A DNA stretch of 64,000 nucleotides from positions 29,224,600-29,288,599 of the forward strand of contig NC_049980.1 in the NCBI RefSeq assembly GCF_000003815.2, read 5' to 3'. The notes under the pieces are model-generated. The model had not been told where the DNA came from and did no database searches. It worked only from the letters and a program-made list of their open reading frames with translations. Of this stretch, positions 1 through 13,716 are shown in pieces (position 1 is the first letter of the stretch; every line of letters begins with the position of its first letter). The stretch comes from Branchiostoma floridae. Its lineage: Eukaryota; Chordata; Leptocardii; Amphioxiformes; Branchiostomatidae. The position numbers and the translations under genes are program-made.

Positions 1-1533
1 ATATAACCTCATTGACTATATATCAGGTACAGTGCAGGTTTGCTGCGTTTGGACAAACTGCAACACACTTAGTCTAATGGTGTGTTATTATGCCTGACCA
101 TTCATTTGTTAACATAAGGGCAAACCAAAAACAAAGTCTATAACAAAATTTTCATGTATCGAGACCCGTTAGAATGGAGCAGTGTAATATCTAGTGTAAA
201 ACGTAGCTAACTGAAGATTCTGGCAGGCCTGTAAAACTTGACACACTGGATACAAAACTACCGATGCCTTTTTCTACACTGTTGTAAAGATTACAAAACT
301 TACAACCTACAAGTTTCCACATGTGTATGTGCCTAGAACTAGGATGGTCTCAAATGCCTAAGGGAATTTTCTTTGTCATTGAGCCTGTAGGCTCGTTCTC
401 ATTTAAATGTCGAAATGATGTCGCCTGACTTTACGCCTTGATATGGAGCAAATTATAGACAACATTACTGGTTCCTTCACTTTTCCACAACCCCTGTAAT
501 GTTTTACAAATGATGCACAACAACATTCGTATTGGTTGATGGCTTAGAAGATTATTATAGCCACGGGTGGGATTTCACCCCCTAAAATATGACTGTCGCC
601 TGAGAAGAAACGAAGAATTCAAATAGTAGCCAAAAATGTAACAATTCAGTTCCCAGAATGATAGTTCGGTAGGTGAAACTAGCTGTCCAGGCCCTCTGAC
701 CGATCACGTCAGATCGCCTGTCACTGATCTTGGAGGCTGTGTGAGGTGGTTCATGCCTGTCGCCAGATTCTGTAACAAACGTTACCACCACGAGTACGAT
801 GGTTGACACGGTTATATTATCCACGTATAAGACTAGAAATGATCGTTTTTGTGACGCTGTACAGTTTTTCTGACTTTTTAAAGAAACAAGAAAGGGTTGT
901 TGACTGTCATTTGTATCCCACCTTGCTTAACAAAATGTTGTACAGAAATGACTGTAACAAACCTTACCATTGTTCGATGCTGTCTAAGCTTTCTTTTTGA
1001 CCTGGTGTAGAAAAGCTGCCCACTTTTTAAATGTTCCTCTGAGGGACGTTCACTTATACCTAAATGATGTAGTCAATAAGGTGAGAAATGTTGCTGTAAC
1101 TGTTATATCTTGCCCCGTTAACAAACGTTACCGGTAACGTTTGTTACATGCCCTGTAATGCATTACCAATGGGGCCGAAAATAATAAGTTCAACTTGCCA
1201 TTTTTGGTTAAAGGAGGAATTTTCCTGAACAACCACGTAGTTTTCACTGAAAATAAAGCCGATTTATTTTTCGACCAAAAAAATGCCATATTCGATATTT
1301 CAATGAGAACAAGTGTGTAACGGGCATATGAAAATAGTCTGATATACGTTTTAGTTGCCTTTAATAGCTTTGAGGCCTTAGGTTTTTGCCAGTTCGCAAA
1401 AATTGAAGTCTTCAAACATTAAAACAAGATGACTGTAGTCAATATGTTAGTGTATACATATTTCACAGTGCCTGCCATGCAAGAACATAACGTCCTTGGT
1501 CGGAATGAACTGACATTTTGAATCAAGTGTGGA

Positions 1534-2004
1534 NNNNNNNNNNNNNNNNNNNNNNNNNNNNNNNNNNNNNNNNNNNNNNNNNNNNNNNNNNNNNNNNNNN
1601 NNNNNNNNNNNNNNNNNNNNNNNNNNNNNNNNNNNNNNNNNNNNNNNNNNNNNNNNNNNNNNNNNNNNNNNNNNNNNNNNNNNNNNNNNNNNNNNNNNNN
1701 NNNNNNNNNNNNNNNNNNNNNNNNNNNNNNNNNNNNNNNNNNNNNNNNNNNNNNNNNNNNNNNNNNNNNNNNNNNNNNNNNNNNNNNNNNNNNNNNNNNN
1801 NNNNNNNNNNNNNNNNNNNNNNNNNNNNNNNNNNNNNNNNNNNNNNNNNNNNNNNNNNNNNNNNNNNNNNNNNNNNNNNNNNNNNNNNNNNNNNNNNNNN
1901 NNNNNNNNNNNNNNNNNNNNNNNNNNNNNNNNNNNNNNNNNNNNNNNNNNNNNNNNNNNNNNNNNNNNNNNNNNNNNNNNNNNNNNNNNNNNNNNNNNNN
2001 NNNN
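1534..2004. other. assembly gap (run of N)
   Basis: A continuous run of N. Open frames that appear to cross it are artefacts of translating unknown bases. Confidence 0.99.
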
Positions 2005-2177
2005 GAATTGTTTTGTCTGTTGGGCTATTCTACAGCCCTTATGCCTCCATATGACTGTATGCCTTCAATGGTTTAGACTCCATGTTTTTCATAACATACT
2101 GTCTTATGTGAGTCTTCATTGATGCTATCAATTTTGCAGCAGTTGGAACACTGCTTTTCCCCACCATTTATAAAGGC

Positions 2178-2343
2178 TACAGTAGAAGCCAGTTAATCGT
2201 ACAATGTGTTACCGCACACTTCTGTTAATTGCACGGAATCCCAAAATCCAGAACTGACGCGGTCCAGTTGGATAACTTCGCATATCACTGCACCACACGG
2301 TTAATTGGCAAATGGGGTGTGCAATTAAGCGGCTTCTACTGTA
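2178..2343. mobile_element. MITE, family A copy 1
   Basis: About 166 bp with terminal inverted repeats: it begins TACAGTAGAAGCCAGTTAAT and ends ATTAAGCGGCTTCTACTGTA. A second copy with the same termini lies at 31964-32131. There is no coding capacity, so it is a non-autonomous DNA transposon. The TA at each end would fit a TA target duplication, which is inference. Confidence 0.8.
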
Positions 2344-5300
2344 TTTCACAGTCCTTGCTTGATTTCCAATGATGTATTTGCATCTGTAAGTAGCAACGAC
2401 TATAGCTGCAGTACAGTGCACCAGTCAGAATTGCCCTGAGGATTGTGACAGACGATCACCGAAACGGGGTGAAAATAAAACAAGGGTTGTGAAATAAAAG
2501 ATCTGTATCTTATATGTCCATACAGAGCCCTTCTCATTATTGTGACCATATTAAGTTTACACGATGGTTTATGTGTGGTTTTCACTGCTATACCAAAAGT
2601 CTCCATAACTTACCTCCTCTCAGTACCCGATTTATCATGGTCCCAAACCCCCAAAAGCCGCCAATACCCTGATCTGGCTCGTCTTCTGTGTGGCCCAATA
2701 AGACAAGTAATATTTCTTCATTAAGTAGATTTTCCTTTTTCCATCAACAATAATACATACACCAGGTGCATTACCTTCAATGTAAAGAGGAAGCATGGGA
2801 GGTATTACGCCTTAGAAATGACTAAAATTCTGAGAGATTAAAACTCTGCTTTTAGTCAACCAGGTAACCCCCTATTACATCCTCTCAAATCCAATCAAAT
2901 CCTCTTTATCCTCACCTGTTGGACTGTAAAAGAAAGGATCCCATTTCCTATGTGGAAATACAAAACTTCTTCACATCTTCATTTATTATATTAATTTAGA
3001 TCTATGAGGGTAGCCATCGTAATTTTAGTAATTTTCGGCAATAAATTGTTTGATTTTTAAGGGCCTCTTAGGGCGGCCCAGGCCTCAATAACGGAAACAC
3101 TCGAGGGTTTATCATATGGCTGTTCATAGTTCCACATACCTATCACAAAGGATTACTCAATTTGGCCGACTTCGATCTTCCGACCTCAGCATAGTATGCC
3201 TGGTTTCTCATACAATCATATTTTTGAAGGTGCTCATATGTACAAATTAAAGTGAAAAAGACTGTCACAGTTCTATCAAGATAAGAGTAGCAAAATTGTG
3301 TGTCAAAGAACTTGATCAAGAAAAGTACAATATACTTGTGTTCATCCCAGAGTAGCCCTGTTCTTGACCTTTTTTTGTGGTCTTGTTTCTAGATAAATTT
3401 TCAATATGCATGACACAGTCCTGCAGCTACTTCACACGGGAGTGTTATTTTCCGATAGATATTAGTTTTAGGAAGTAATAAATGCATACGTCTTCACATT
3501 ATATGATCAAGTACCCAGTTGCTTCATGTGCCTCAAAAGCATTCAGTCTTCTACCAAACTCCCCAAGTACCCTCTAATTGAATTAATCCTATGGCTGAAT
3601 ACAATGCAAAACTTTTAGGTGAGGTAACAAAACTAATTTCAGGATCGCAAAGAAATCTCGTCTTGTTATGTGTTCTTTGCTATATTATGAGCAATTTGCC
3701 TTCTCGGTGTGCTTAGCGATCCTCATTTATTCCGAAAATATGCACGATAAACAAAGTGTCTATGCGTATAGGGAATGCATGTGTAGTGTCTGCATGGGTT
3801 TACTGAGTGTCATATTGTTTTCCAAAACACATATCGCGCAATTCATCCCAAGGTGAATTCCACAAAATTCGGCTGATTATACTATTCATTGACACATTAT
3901 CTAATTGAAAACACCACCCCCTTTTGGAGTGGAATGCCCCTTTAAACGGTGTCACATATGTGGTGCCCTGGTAACCCCCATGCAGAGCCTATTTCATTGT
4001 GTACGACATACTAGATATACGCTGTGAATTTTAGTAAGGTATCTACTAAATGACGAAAAAGAGCAAAAGATTTGTAAAAAAATGTGTGAAATCAAGGTAA
4101 TTCATTTTCAGGTATCCTTATAACCCCCATGTAGAGCCCAAATTAACATTTCCAATCAATTATGATATTTTTCACAGTTAAGTATGATTTACGAGATGAC
4201 AGGAGCAAAATCACGCGTCAGAGAACTTGACTCTCTGCTGTTTTGGCTTGAAACATGACTGAGTACACCCTTAGCAACGGCCTTAGCAACAGTTTTGCTA
4301 ACGATTCTGAAAGAAATGACGTACAAAAAGCACATATCTCCGGATTTCATTGATGGATTTCGATCATTTCAAGCTTAATATGCAGAGAAGGATAGGTACG
4401 GTAAGTCTAACTCATCAGGCAAGGCCCCATAGGTAATGTGAATAAATGAACGATATTGGAAAGTAAAGTATATATTTTTCACCAGAAAATCACCAAAAAA
4501 TATCATTTTAGGCAGTCATAATTTCGTGCTGAACCACAATATCAAAAATCAATTGATATTTTTATGATCCTCTTAGCAGGTTCTACCAGCCTGTGAATTT
4601 TTGTGGAAAAATATTGATGTTTAATTTTTTGCCCCTCCCCCTTGTTGAAGACACGAAATTTCCAGATCATTTAGGTGGTGATAGGTTTGAAGGGTGATAG
4701 CCGGTAGAAAGCTACCATACCAGAATGGCTATCACGTCAAAATATATGCCACAGGCCTTCTACTATTCAAAAATAACAAGGAGAATTTGCCACCCCGGAG
4801 GTACTGATTTTTCCTCTGGCCCACGGACTAATTAGCATAATCTTTGCGAAGGTATTAATAGAAAAAAGATCACAGTGACAGTACAAAACGTCGGCAAAAA
4901 CTGTCCCGCCCAACAACTGAAAATTGTTTGCTACAAGTTACACAAAGGAGGTTAATACCATTAAGATTAGTACAGTAATACCCATTTTGCAGACACGCCC
5001 TGGGGCCGTCACGTGACGAAAAGAACGACCGCCCTTTGGTCAGCGCCTGGCAACACCTGAAACCACTCGGGTTGGGTTCGTGCACGTTGGAACGGATGAT
5101 TGACAGACCTGCAGACGACATAACGTTGAAATGTTGTTCGTGGCTGAATATTTGCTCTCGTTTTCTTCAAACCTTCTGTAAACATTGTCTACGGCTATAT
5201 CTAGACCTACGTTTGTGAATTAGAACGCAATGGTGCTACAAATGTTACTTAATGCCAGAATTCATGTCATTTCAGGTAAGACACACCTTCTACCATTTTT

Positions 5301-5865
5301 TTAGCTTACAAGTGAACGTTTAAACGAAAGAACTGTAACGTTAAATGACTGATACGTCAACAGCGAACTGTGGAATGTCACTAAAAGGGCTATCCACAAA
5401 CCGAACATTCTTATTCTGCAATTAAGATATTTTTTCGTGAAATGTTTACTATAACCAAAGTCCTGAAACGACTGTAATGCTTTCGTGATCCGATAATTTC
5501 ACTATCAAAGCCACGATGGTGTTTATGTATCATTTTATTGCAGTTCATCACGTTTTTAGTACAACAGAATAACGTATACGATATCGACTATGTTTTTGAT
5601 ATGTTTATTTGTCGAACTAAGTAGAGATAATCGTCACAATCCCCAACTTGCCCCACCGGTTCTCTAATCGTTTTCTTGCCGCTCGACCATTGTGAGCCTT
5701 CTTCAAACATAATAAACGGGCAAAAGTAAACCGTGACAACATTAACATGGTACAAACTGTTCTGTAGATATGTCAATCATTAATGAAGCGTCGTTATAGA
5801 AACACCCGTCATTTCCAACCCTGCACATACAGTAGCGCGGTGTTAGACTCGGTATAGCACACACC

Positions 5866-8800
5866 ATGGCAGCGGCTGCCGTAGTGAGGGACCGGCTGTA
5901 CGGGACTGTCTACGGGCAGTGTATCGGGGACGCCGTCGGGCTGCTGACCGAGTTTATGACCAGGACTCAGGCGGCACAGGTACGACGTTCTTGTATAACA
6001 CACGGCACCGCAGTAATCTCCAAGCAGGTCCTACAATGGCATAAGATAGTACCAAACTGGCCAAGGAGTGTAGTCAGCCAAGAGGTGTCCATTTCCCTGG
6101 TAGCGAAACACACTCCTAAGCCAGCTTCACTCCTTTGCCAGCTTTTCAATGCTATCTTATGCTACCGTAGGATATTGGACATAGTTGAACAAGGGGCATT
6201 TCCAACCCTAACAGAAAACCTTACAAAACTACAAGATATCAATTCAAATAGCTAACAAATTTTGTTTTCATAATAAACTATCTACAATTCTCCTATATCC
6301 AATTTCCTGCCATATTACTAGATTGCCATGCAGGATTACTAGAAGCGAACAAAGTACAAAAGTTCACGGTACGTACGAAAAATTATAAAACAACTAATGT
6401 TAGTAGAGAGAGAGGTCTAAGTTCAAACACGCAAGCTAGAGATTGAGATATAGATAAATCAATGAGCTTTTATAAAAGCCTGTACAAAAGCTCCTTGGAT
6501 AAATCAAACATATGCGGAACAAGAATCCATGAAAAATATTTGCTGATATCTAAAGCATAACTTGAAGAAAGAAACACAATATACATGTAAGGTAGTCTGG
6601 TTCATCCCTGTAGATCTATATCTATGTCGCGGTAGAGATTGCGAGTAGATTACCGTATAGAGATCCATAGAAATCGATCAATTTTTGTTATTCTTGTCAC
6701 TTTGCGTCACTGGATCGACTTGAAGTTCATGATTTACAGTTAAAATCCAAATACATTCATAAGATCAGACTCTACTAATATAGAGATTCATACCGGAACC
6801 TTTTACGGGTAGAACCGGCGATATCTATACCGTAAAATTATAATCTACTCGTAATCTCTACCGTGACATAGATTTTTATATAAATTTGTATCTACAGGGA
6901 TGAACAACAGACTAACCAGACTATATTCTACTGTGTTTCTTTTTTAAAGTTGTGCTCAGATATCTGTAAATGTTTAATTTGATATGCATGGATTCTTGTT
7001 CTGCATATTTTGGACTTCTCGAGTATAGGCAATCCCTTGCTAGATAGGTAGATAGTCCCGTAGTTATAGAGTGTTTACATGTGACGGTCCGCCTCAGCAC
7101 GTACAAGCACTGATGGCTATGTGACGTCACAGTCACCATTTTGGATGGTTAAACCTGTAAGTTGCCATGTACTTCACCTTTGACACTACACATGATGCGT
7201 ACCTGGAAATCGTGAACCTCCTAACTGTAGTCACAACTGCAAATGGGAACATGGCGGACTTAAACTAAATATTACACACTTCTACAGTATCATACCCCCC
7301 TATCCCCTCCAGGTCTACCCCCACCCCCTGGAATACCACATGAAGGTACCGGATGGACACAGGGACAACTGGACAGTCGGAGACTGGACAGACGACAGCG
7401 ATCAGATGATCCTCATCATGCAAACACTGACCAGCGCGAAGGGAAGGGTGAGCTGTCAGTCATACACAATCCGAAGACGCAGTATTTATTTACATATTAC
7501 CATTTATTCATGTATATTAGATAAACAATGGATGCCATTTCACTTCATATTGTTTTGGCAATAAGAGATGTATTTCTTGAAGCATCATTATTGACAGCAA
7601 AGTTTTCAAACAATTGTATACATACTTCACAAATTTCACGTGTCATAAGAGCATAACACTGAAGCTAAACAATCAACGCTCATCATGTTTAGATTCTTAA
7701 AATTTGTATTGATACTTGGCAACATCTCTGTATATGTGACAATACTTCTGGAACCGCATTTCTGACACTACAGCAGCAACAGCTAGCTGTAGTGTGAAGT
7801 AGAATCAGTCATTATTACCCTAACTTAAGGAAGGTGACAGACGGTCACCGAAATGTCAGCTTCTGTCAATTTCTGGTTTTAACTTAAGGTGTTTGTTATC
7901 ATAAACATTCTACAGTAGCCCCAAAGTACCGATATGAGTAACAACATGATGCCAATAAAAATGTAAAAAAAAAAATTAACTCTGCTCGTTACAGGTGGAC
8001 AAGTCCACGATTTGCCATTTTGCCCAGCGATTGTACCAGTGGACGGTAGAGGGGTTTCCCGAGCTGGGTGACAAGGGCGGCTGTGTCTTGGAGCAAACGA
8101 CTCAAAGGGTCCTGAAACAGAAGAATTTTATACAGAACCCGCATTACGTAGGTCACACAGGCTTCTTTCGTCTCAACGCGGGTAGTGCAGGTGTTGTACC
8201 AGCAGCATTTAGACCTACCTGCACCCAAAGACATTATGATATACATGTATTTGATGCACCTAACCTGTGCACTTTTAATGTTCTAATCATGAGTTGCTGA
8301 CTACGCATGCGTGTTGGGATGCATTGTGGGTAATGTGTCATTGAAGGCCCATGAGACATAAACAAAACACGCCAGTGCATGTATCAAGCATACCAAAAAG
8401 CAGTTACTCAGGCAACTGGATATGGTTTTGGAAACGGTCAGGCGTTTCAGATAGCATCCGATGTCTTTCGACAGTGTCACTGACGATAGGCATCGGACAT
8501 CGGAGGGTGTCGCAAATGTCTGACCGTTTCCAAAATCATATCCAGTTGGTTGAGTAGCTGCTTTTTTTGGCGTACATGTGTATCTTATTACCTGAATGTC
8601 TAACCTTCATCGACGTATATCAAGCGTGAGCTGTTTATAAGTTAATTGGACCTTCACTTCGAGCTAGCGCATTTGCATTTGAAACAGCGAACTGCCTTAT
8701 ACAGTGGAATCCAGCTAATTGCATTACGCCCTATCGCATAGTTCGGGGATCTGCATAGAATTCTGAAATCTCAAACCATTTCCTATTCACCCCATTATAA

Positions 8801-11800
8801 ATGTAATGGCATAATCGCATAAGCCATTATGGCATAATTCGGGGATCAGCATAAAATAATCAGCCGAAAACCCCTGTGCCACAGGCAGCCCTGCAGGTTT
8901 GGCAGAAGAGCGGCGGGACCTCAGCGCCAAACGGAGCCGTCATGAGGACCTCTATCCTCGGTGTGCAGAACTACACAGACCTGCCGACTGTCGTCAGCAA
9001 CACTCGAGCTTTCTGCCTCACCACGCATGCGGATCCAAGGTAACAAGGGACTTCGTAGTTTTGTGTGCGCATGTGCTGTGTGGTGCATCGTAACTGTCAC
9101 ATTTTTACTGTTATAACTCATGGTGCTACGTTTGTGACTGGAACCTCAACCAAACTTAAATTGTGTTGTATTATGTTGCTCTTGTGTTGAGTTGTGTTGT
9201 TTATGTGTTGTGTTGTTTATGTGTTGTGTTATTTATGTTGTGATGAGTTGTATATATTTTGCGTTTTGTTAACGCCCTATATACTTGTTTTGTTGTGTTG
9301 TCTTGTGTTGTGTTGTGTTGTGTTGTAGATTCTAGCAACTACGTATAAACTTGCACATTTCTTTGCACGGCTACTTCACTGACCACGACAAATGGAATGT
9401 GTACTTTTCTTCAAACTAGCTGATAAGGAAAGCTCGTTTTTAGCTAACATAAAAAAAAATCACGGGTCTCAGTGGCAAGTGTCACACTGGCAACACCATA
9501 TCCGTAGGTGTTTTTGGCACCTTTAGACAGATTAGCCGTAAGGCTCGGTGGGCGTCACTCCACCGTCATAACTCTAACATACATCCAACATTAACAACAT
9601 TAACAACACCAGAAAAATAGTCAAAATAAATAATACAAATGAGTGACAAGCCACAGCAAACATAGTTTAACCCTACCACGTCTACTTGGACAGGTGTGTG
9701 GCGTCTTGCGTTGCCATGACGACGGCCATCGCGCTGATGCTGCAGGGGTGGCGGGACGTGTCGGACATCGCCCGGGAGAGCTTTGAGCATGCGCAGGCGC
9801 AGCTGCCGACGGGAAGAGATGCGATGGTACGTAAAAAAAAACCATCCCCTTCCCTAGCCTGGGTACCATCCGGGTAGCACGTTTGTGAAGATTAGTCATC
9901 CAGGGTGTTTAAATATGTAGTAAATTAAGTAGGAAAATAAGTTACTACGGGATATGAATATACAATACGTCCGGGTAGTAGTTCGCTCCTATGTTAGCTT
10001 CTAACAGCAGAAAAGCGAATGTATATAGTGTATAATGAATGTCACAGCATTCAGCAAGAAGAGACTGTATATAGTGTATAGTGTGTAATGAACGCCGGAT
10101 GGTACACAGGCTGCCCATTCCCCGGCCCCCAATAAACACACACATACATGCATAGAAAGTGATACCTTTTATCGATTATAGGAAGTATGCATTCCAAACG
10201 TACATATTTTCCAGCGATGTAATAGTGTGCTGCAATTTGATACGCGTATTGTTCCTTGCCGTAAGAGAAGTCTCAATTAATTTTTGAAAAATGAAAGAAT
10301 TTCTGAATCTTGACCCTGTACTGCAATACTTATTTCATGCTATAAATGGAAGTTATGCCTTATACATAACAAATTAATTGCACTCAAATTTGCAGTGACC
10401 GTTTCATTTTGTGTACAGAGGCAAGAGCTGATGGGGTATATGCAGGTGCGTGATCTGCGCATGCTCCAACTGGACGAGAGGGACACAATTGGTTACACGT
10501 ACAAGGCGTTAGGAGCCGGGTTCTGGGCACTCAGGCAGCGGAGCTTCAGGGACACCATCGTGAAAATTGCTATGGAGGTTAGCTCGTTACTTATCATAAT
10601 CAATTTGTGGAAGGTGGAACTTGATATTGACACAGAGCAAGGGAGCTGAAACCAAGAGAAGCAATACTGATGCGCAGCGCAGACGATCTAAAAGCGAATC
10701 CAGAGAAAAATATGTGTCCTATGTAGCAGAGACTGTCATACTCTGTTTAGCCATAGCCGAAGCTGTACGGCTGACAGCAAATAGAATTTTATCATAGACG
10801 GTCAATACTCACCGAAGAAGGCCATACACTATGGGAAGGGGGTCTATTAGATTAATCAACAAAATTTCATAACGAACCTCCCACTTTCACCACAACGTAA
10901 TGAGATAGATCAGACTGCTTTTACTGTGTTCTGCTTAATTTTTTTTAGTTTAAAAAAAATGATAAGTCAGTGAGTATACTACTTCAGTACGGTTGATGAT
11001 GTTCAACTACCTTTCTGGGCTTCGTTGAGACCAGTTTTCTCAAAGATTTGAGAACATTAATGTTGCAACCTTGATGTTCAGTGCATGTTTGAACCGCAGG
11101 GAGGCAATGCTGCCACCAACACCGCTGTGGCCGGTGCGCTGCTGGGCTGCCGGCTGGGGATGGACAAACTGCGGGGACCCTGGCTGTACGGGCTGCGGCA
11201 TAAGCACTGGCTGGACGATCAGATACAGACGTAAGACAGGAATATCTGTATACGCATACCATTAAGTTTATGATTGAACCACTTTGCTCCTTACGTTTAA
11301 AGTCGTATTTCTATCTCTTAGTGTCTATCTTCCTTATCATTTGGCTGGATGATCAGATACAAACGTGGGGCAGGAAATATCTTTCACACAAAAATCTAAC
11401 TCTTATTCTACTCCTTATTACTTCTTATGCTTTTCATTCGGTTTACGTTTGAACCGCTTTGCTTATTTCGTTTAAAATTTAATTTCTATCTCTTAGTGTT
11501 TATCATTTGCTCGCCGCTATGACTGTCTCCATGCTCTAACGCCATTCTTACTGTCTATTCATTTGGGTGTTTATCCTTTATTTCTCTTCGAATTCCTTCT
11601 TGATGACGTCAGCTATCTATCGTAAGTATTCAACGTGAAAAATACATTTATAAAGGCTGTTTTGTTTCCCAGTTTCTCTAATGGAATGAACTTGGTTTCC
11701 GGCTACGCCCCTGTCCTTGGTGCTGAACCTTCCGATGGAACTGCATTTGTTATTACCTCTGCGTAGCGTTTATCGTAATACTAAATCAAAGTAAAACATC

Positions 11801-13026
11801 TTAATTAAAGCTTCAAAATCACTATTTGGAGTACACATTGTTGTTCATACATGGTTCGGATCATGAGCGCTTCGGTTGCCTACTAACGTTGTAACTTTTG
11901 ACGTCTTTCCAGGTATCTCCGAGCTGTCAACGTCCTGCCAAAGCTGCTAGGGGGCGTGAAGCAACACAAACAACTGCCTGAAGTAGACCAATGGCTGACG
12001 GACATCATAAACAGAGAAAGGCGGGACAAAGATGCTGGAAAAGAACGGACTGACGGAGAACCACACGGGCAAACTCACGGTAATGACACAATATCGCGTG
12101 GCGAAAACGGATCTGAGTTGCCAACACCATCTTGGCGTCCACAGATGGTAATAGGTCACCCCACGGAAAACCAAAACGATAGAGACAGCCCGCCATCTGA
12201 TGTAGAAAGACCTTCATTGGAAAGAGTGTCCACAACAGAATGGGAGGGAGACGGTACAAATTTACCGGAGAGACAGAAGGGGCCCGTCGGGCAGCAATTA
12301 CACCTAGGTCCGCTTGAAAGAGACGGAACGGACGGTAGAACGGGATCGGTTTTTAATGGGGACCAGCGGGTACGGAACAGAAACACAGACGGCAAGCCTA
12401 CCGGCCCTCGGCTGGGTCCACTGCCAGAGTACACTGGTAGCGTTCACCCTGGAAACTTCAACTTGAAAAGACCAAGCGGTGATTTAAGCTACAGCAGGCC
12501 ACCGCTAACAAGTGGGCCATCGCAGGGCAGAAGAGATGTGACCCTGTACAGAAAACTGACGAACAGTCCTCTGCAAAACTTTGACATGAACAGTCCTAAA
12601 ACAATGCCACCTCGGAAAGCTATCTCCCCTCAATACCCAGAAGAGTTAACTCCCATAGCTGGAGATGTCAGAACTACTGACAGCCTTTCCCGCCACAGTA
12701 GACACTCCCTCCCGTCCGATATCACGTCGTTACTGCAGCAAAGCGAAAAGGGAGTTCACAAACTGAACTCGACTCGGATGAATCGTGAAGAACATGGAAG
12801 TAGCGTTCGACGTGCTAGCTCGCTTCCTTCTGACTCAGAGTACGCTTTTGACACGGCACAGAGTGGGCGGGAAAGGTTCAAACATTTTCACCCGAGATTG
12901 AGTTTAAGTTTGAGTTACCCCGGACAGGGGACTGACAGAAGGAAAGCACGATCGGATGATGGTTATGTGAGACAGGGGCGTTCTGTATCTCCAGTACGGC
13001 ATGTGAGGTTTTCTAGTCACAGGTGA
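5866..13026 (+). CDS. ADP-ribosylglycohydrolase-family protein, 8 exons
   Basis: Exons 5866-5979, 7313-7447, 7995-8147, 8885-9039, 9694-9826, 10419-10577, 11100-11230 and 11913-13026 join in frame to 697 residues, each flanked by GT/AG. The family removes ADP-ribose from proteins or small molecules using two Mg ions. The N-terminus reads YGQCIGDAVG (about residues 15-24), exon 2 carries the first metal motif DWTDDSDQM (about residues 65-73), exon 4 carries APNGAVMRTSILG and THADPR, and exon 7 carries the position of the second metal motif. The catalytic domain ends near residue 345. The rest, nearly all from the last exon, is a Ser/Arg/Gly/Pro-rich tail predicted to be disordered and with no domain I recognise. 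The start is the first ATG before the conserved GQCIGDA block. Oddity: the second metal motif reads GGNAATN where the family usually has GGDxDT, so activity is doubtful. The subtype looks closer to DraG-like or fungal/bacterial members than to vertebrate ARH1/ARH3, by inference. Confidence 0.85.
6592..6923. mobile_element. MITE-like inverted repeat in intron 1
   Basis: About 330 bp with long imperfect inverted ends: the left side contains TAGTCTGGTTCATCCCTGTA and the right side its near complement, TACAGGGATGAACAACAGAC. Inner arms also pair (GCGGTAGAGATTGCGAGTAG against CTACTCGTAATCTCTACCG). It has no coding capacity. It lies within intron 1 of the ADP-ribosylglycohydrolase-like gene. Confidence 0.7.
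8393..8570. mobile_element. MITE, family B, in intron 3
   Basis: A near-perfect hairpin of about 178 bp. The left arm contains CAACTGGATATGGTTTTGGA and the right arm its complement, TCCAAAATCATATCCAGTTG, ending with CTTTTTTTGG against a starting CCAAAAAG. The centre contains a second smaller palindrome around the CATCGGACATCGG sequence. A truncated relative sits at about 22280-22380. Confidence 0.75.
9166..9326. repeat. TGTGT/TGTTG microsatellite
   Basis: An imperfect TGTGTTGT-type array in intron 4 of the ADP-ribosylglycohydrolase-like gene, interrupted by about 60 bp of unique sequence. Confidence 0.8.
11211..11512 (+). repeat. tandem duplication across exon 7 donor
   Basis: The 3' end of exon 7 with the start of its intron (from 11211) is repeated from about 11343. 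Exonic GATGATCAGATACAAACGT matches GACGATCAGATACAGACGT, followed by shared GGAATATCT-type, GTTTGAACCGCTTTGC-type and ATTTCTATCTCTTAGTGT segments. In the second copy the donor GTAAGA has become GTGGGG. The second copy is intronic and probably not used. Confidence 0.75.
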
Positions 13027-13492
13027 CGTGGAGAGGTGCACACGTGCCTAAGCTGCATACATAAATGAAATTAGCATTCATTTGCATATTTTAGATACAG
13101 ATGACTTGGAGAGGGGTATGTCTGTACATGAAGTAGATGATTATATTCATATACAGTAGAAGCTAACTATTTATATCAAGTCTTATTGGATACTGTGATT
13201 AGGGTAATTTGAAAGAATAACGAAATCCGAAACTGCCATTTATTCTATTTTAATTGTATAGTAACACGTATTTCTAAATACAACGACTATTTATGATATC
13301 AAGTATCCAATGTTGTGATTGAACATACATTTAAGCCAAAATAGTCTTTTGATACCACTTACACTGCACTTTATGAGTTCGACTGTAACCACACCCGAGT
13401 AGACAAGAAACAGGTACTTCATCGTGTTCCATTGATTATAAAAACAGGTGAAGTAGGGAGAGTTTTATCCATCAGAAGACTTATGGTTTAAA

Positions 13493-13510
13493 GATAGAAA
13501 ATAAAATGAC
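13493..13510 (+). terminator. candidate polyadenylation signal
   Basis: An AATAAA lies about 480 bp after the stop codon of the ADP-ribosylglycohydrolase-like gene, in an otherwise AT-rich 3' flank. Position and sequence are the only support. Confidence 0.3.
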
Positions 13511-13547
13511 ACTGTTTACATAGTTTCATTACATTATTGACGGAAGC

Positions 13548-13643
13548 TATATATATATATATAGCTTCCGTCCAATTCATATATAACTATAACTATAACT
13601 ATAACTATATATATTTAGATATATGTATATATATATATTTAGA

Positions 13644-13716
<73 letters not shown>

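Larger units (their letters stand above)
1..5865. other. 5' flank, no gene recognised
   Basis: I found no exon set with domain content or frame-consistent splice sites here. Open frames are short (under 100 codons) and show no family motif. The stretch holds an unsequenced gap (1534-2004), one MITE (2178-2343), a short dispersed motif near 2445, and otherwise AT-rich unique-looking sequence. The last few hundred bases upstream of 5866 must contain the promoter of the ADP-ribosylglycohydrolase-like gene, but I see no clear TATA box or initiator. Confidence 0.5.
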
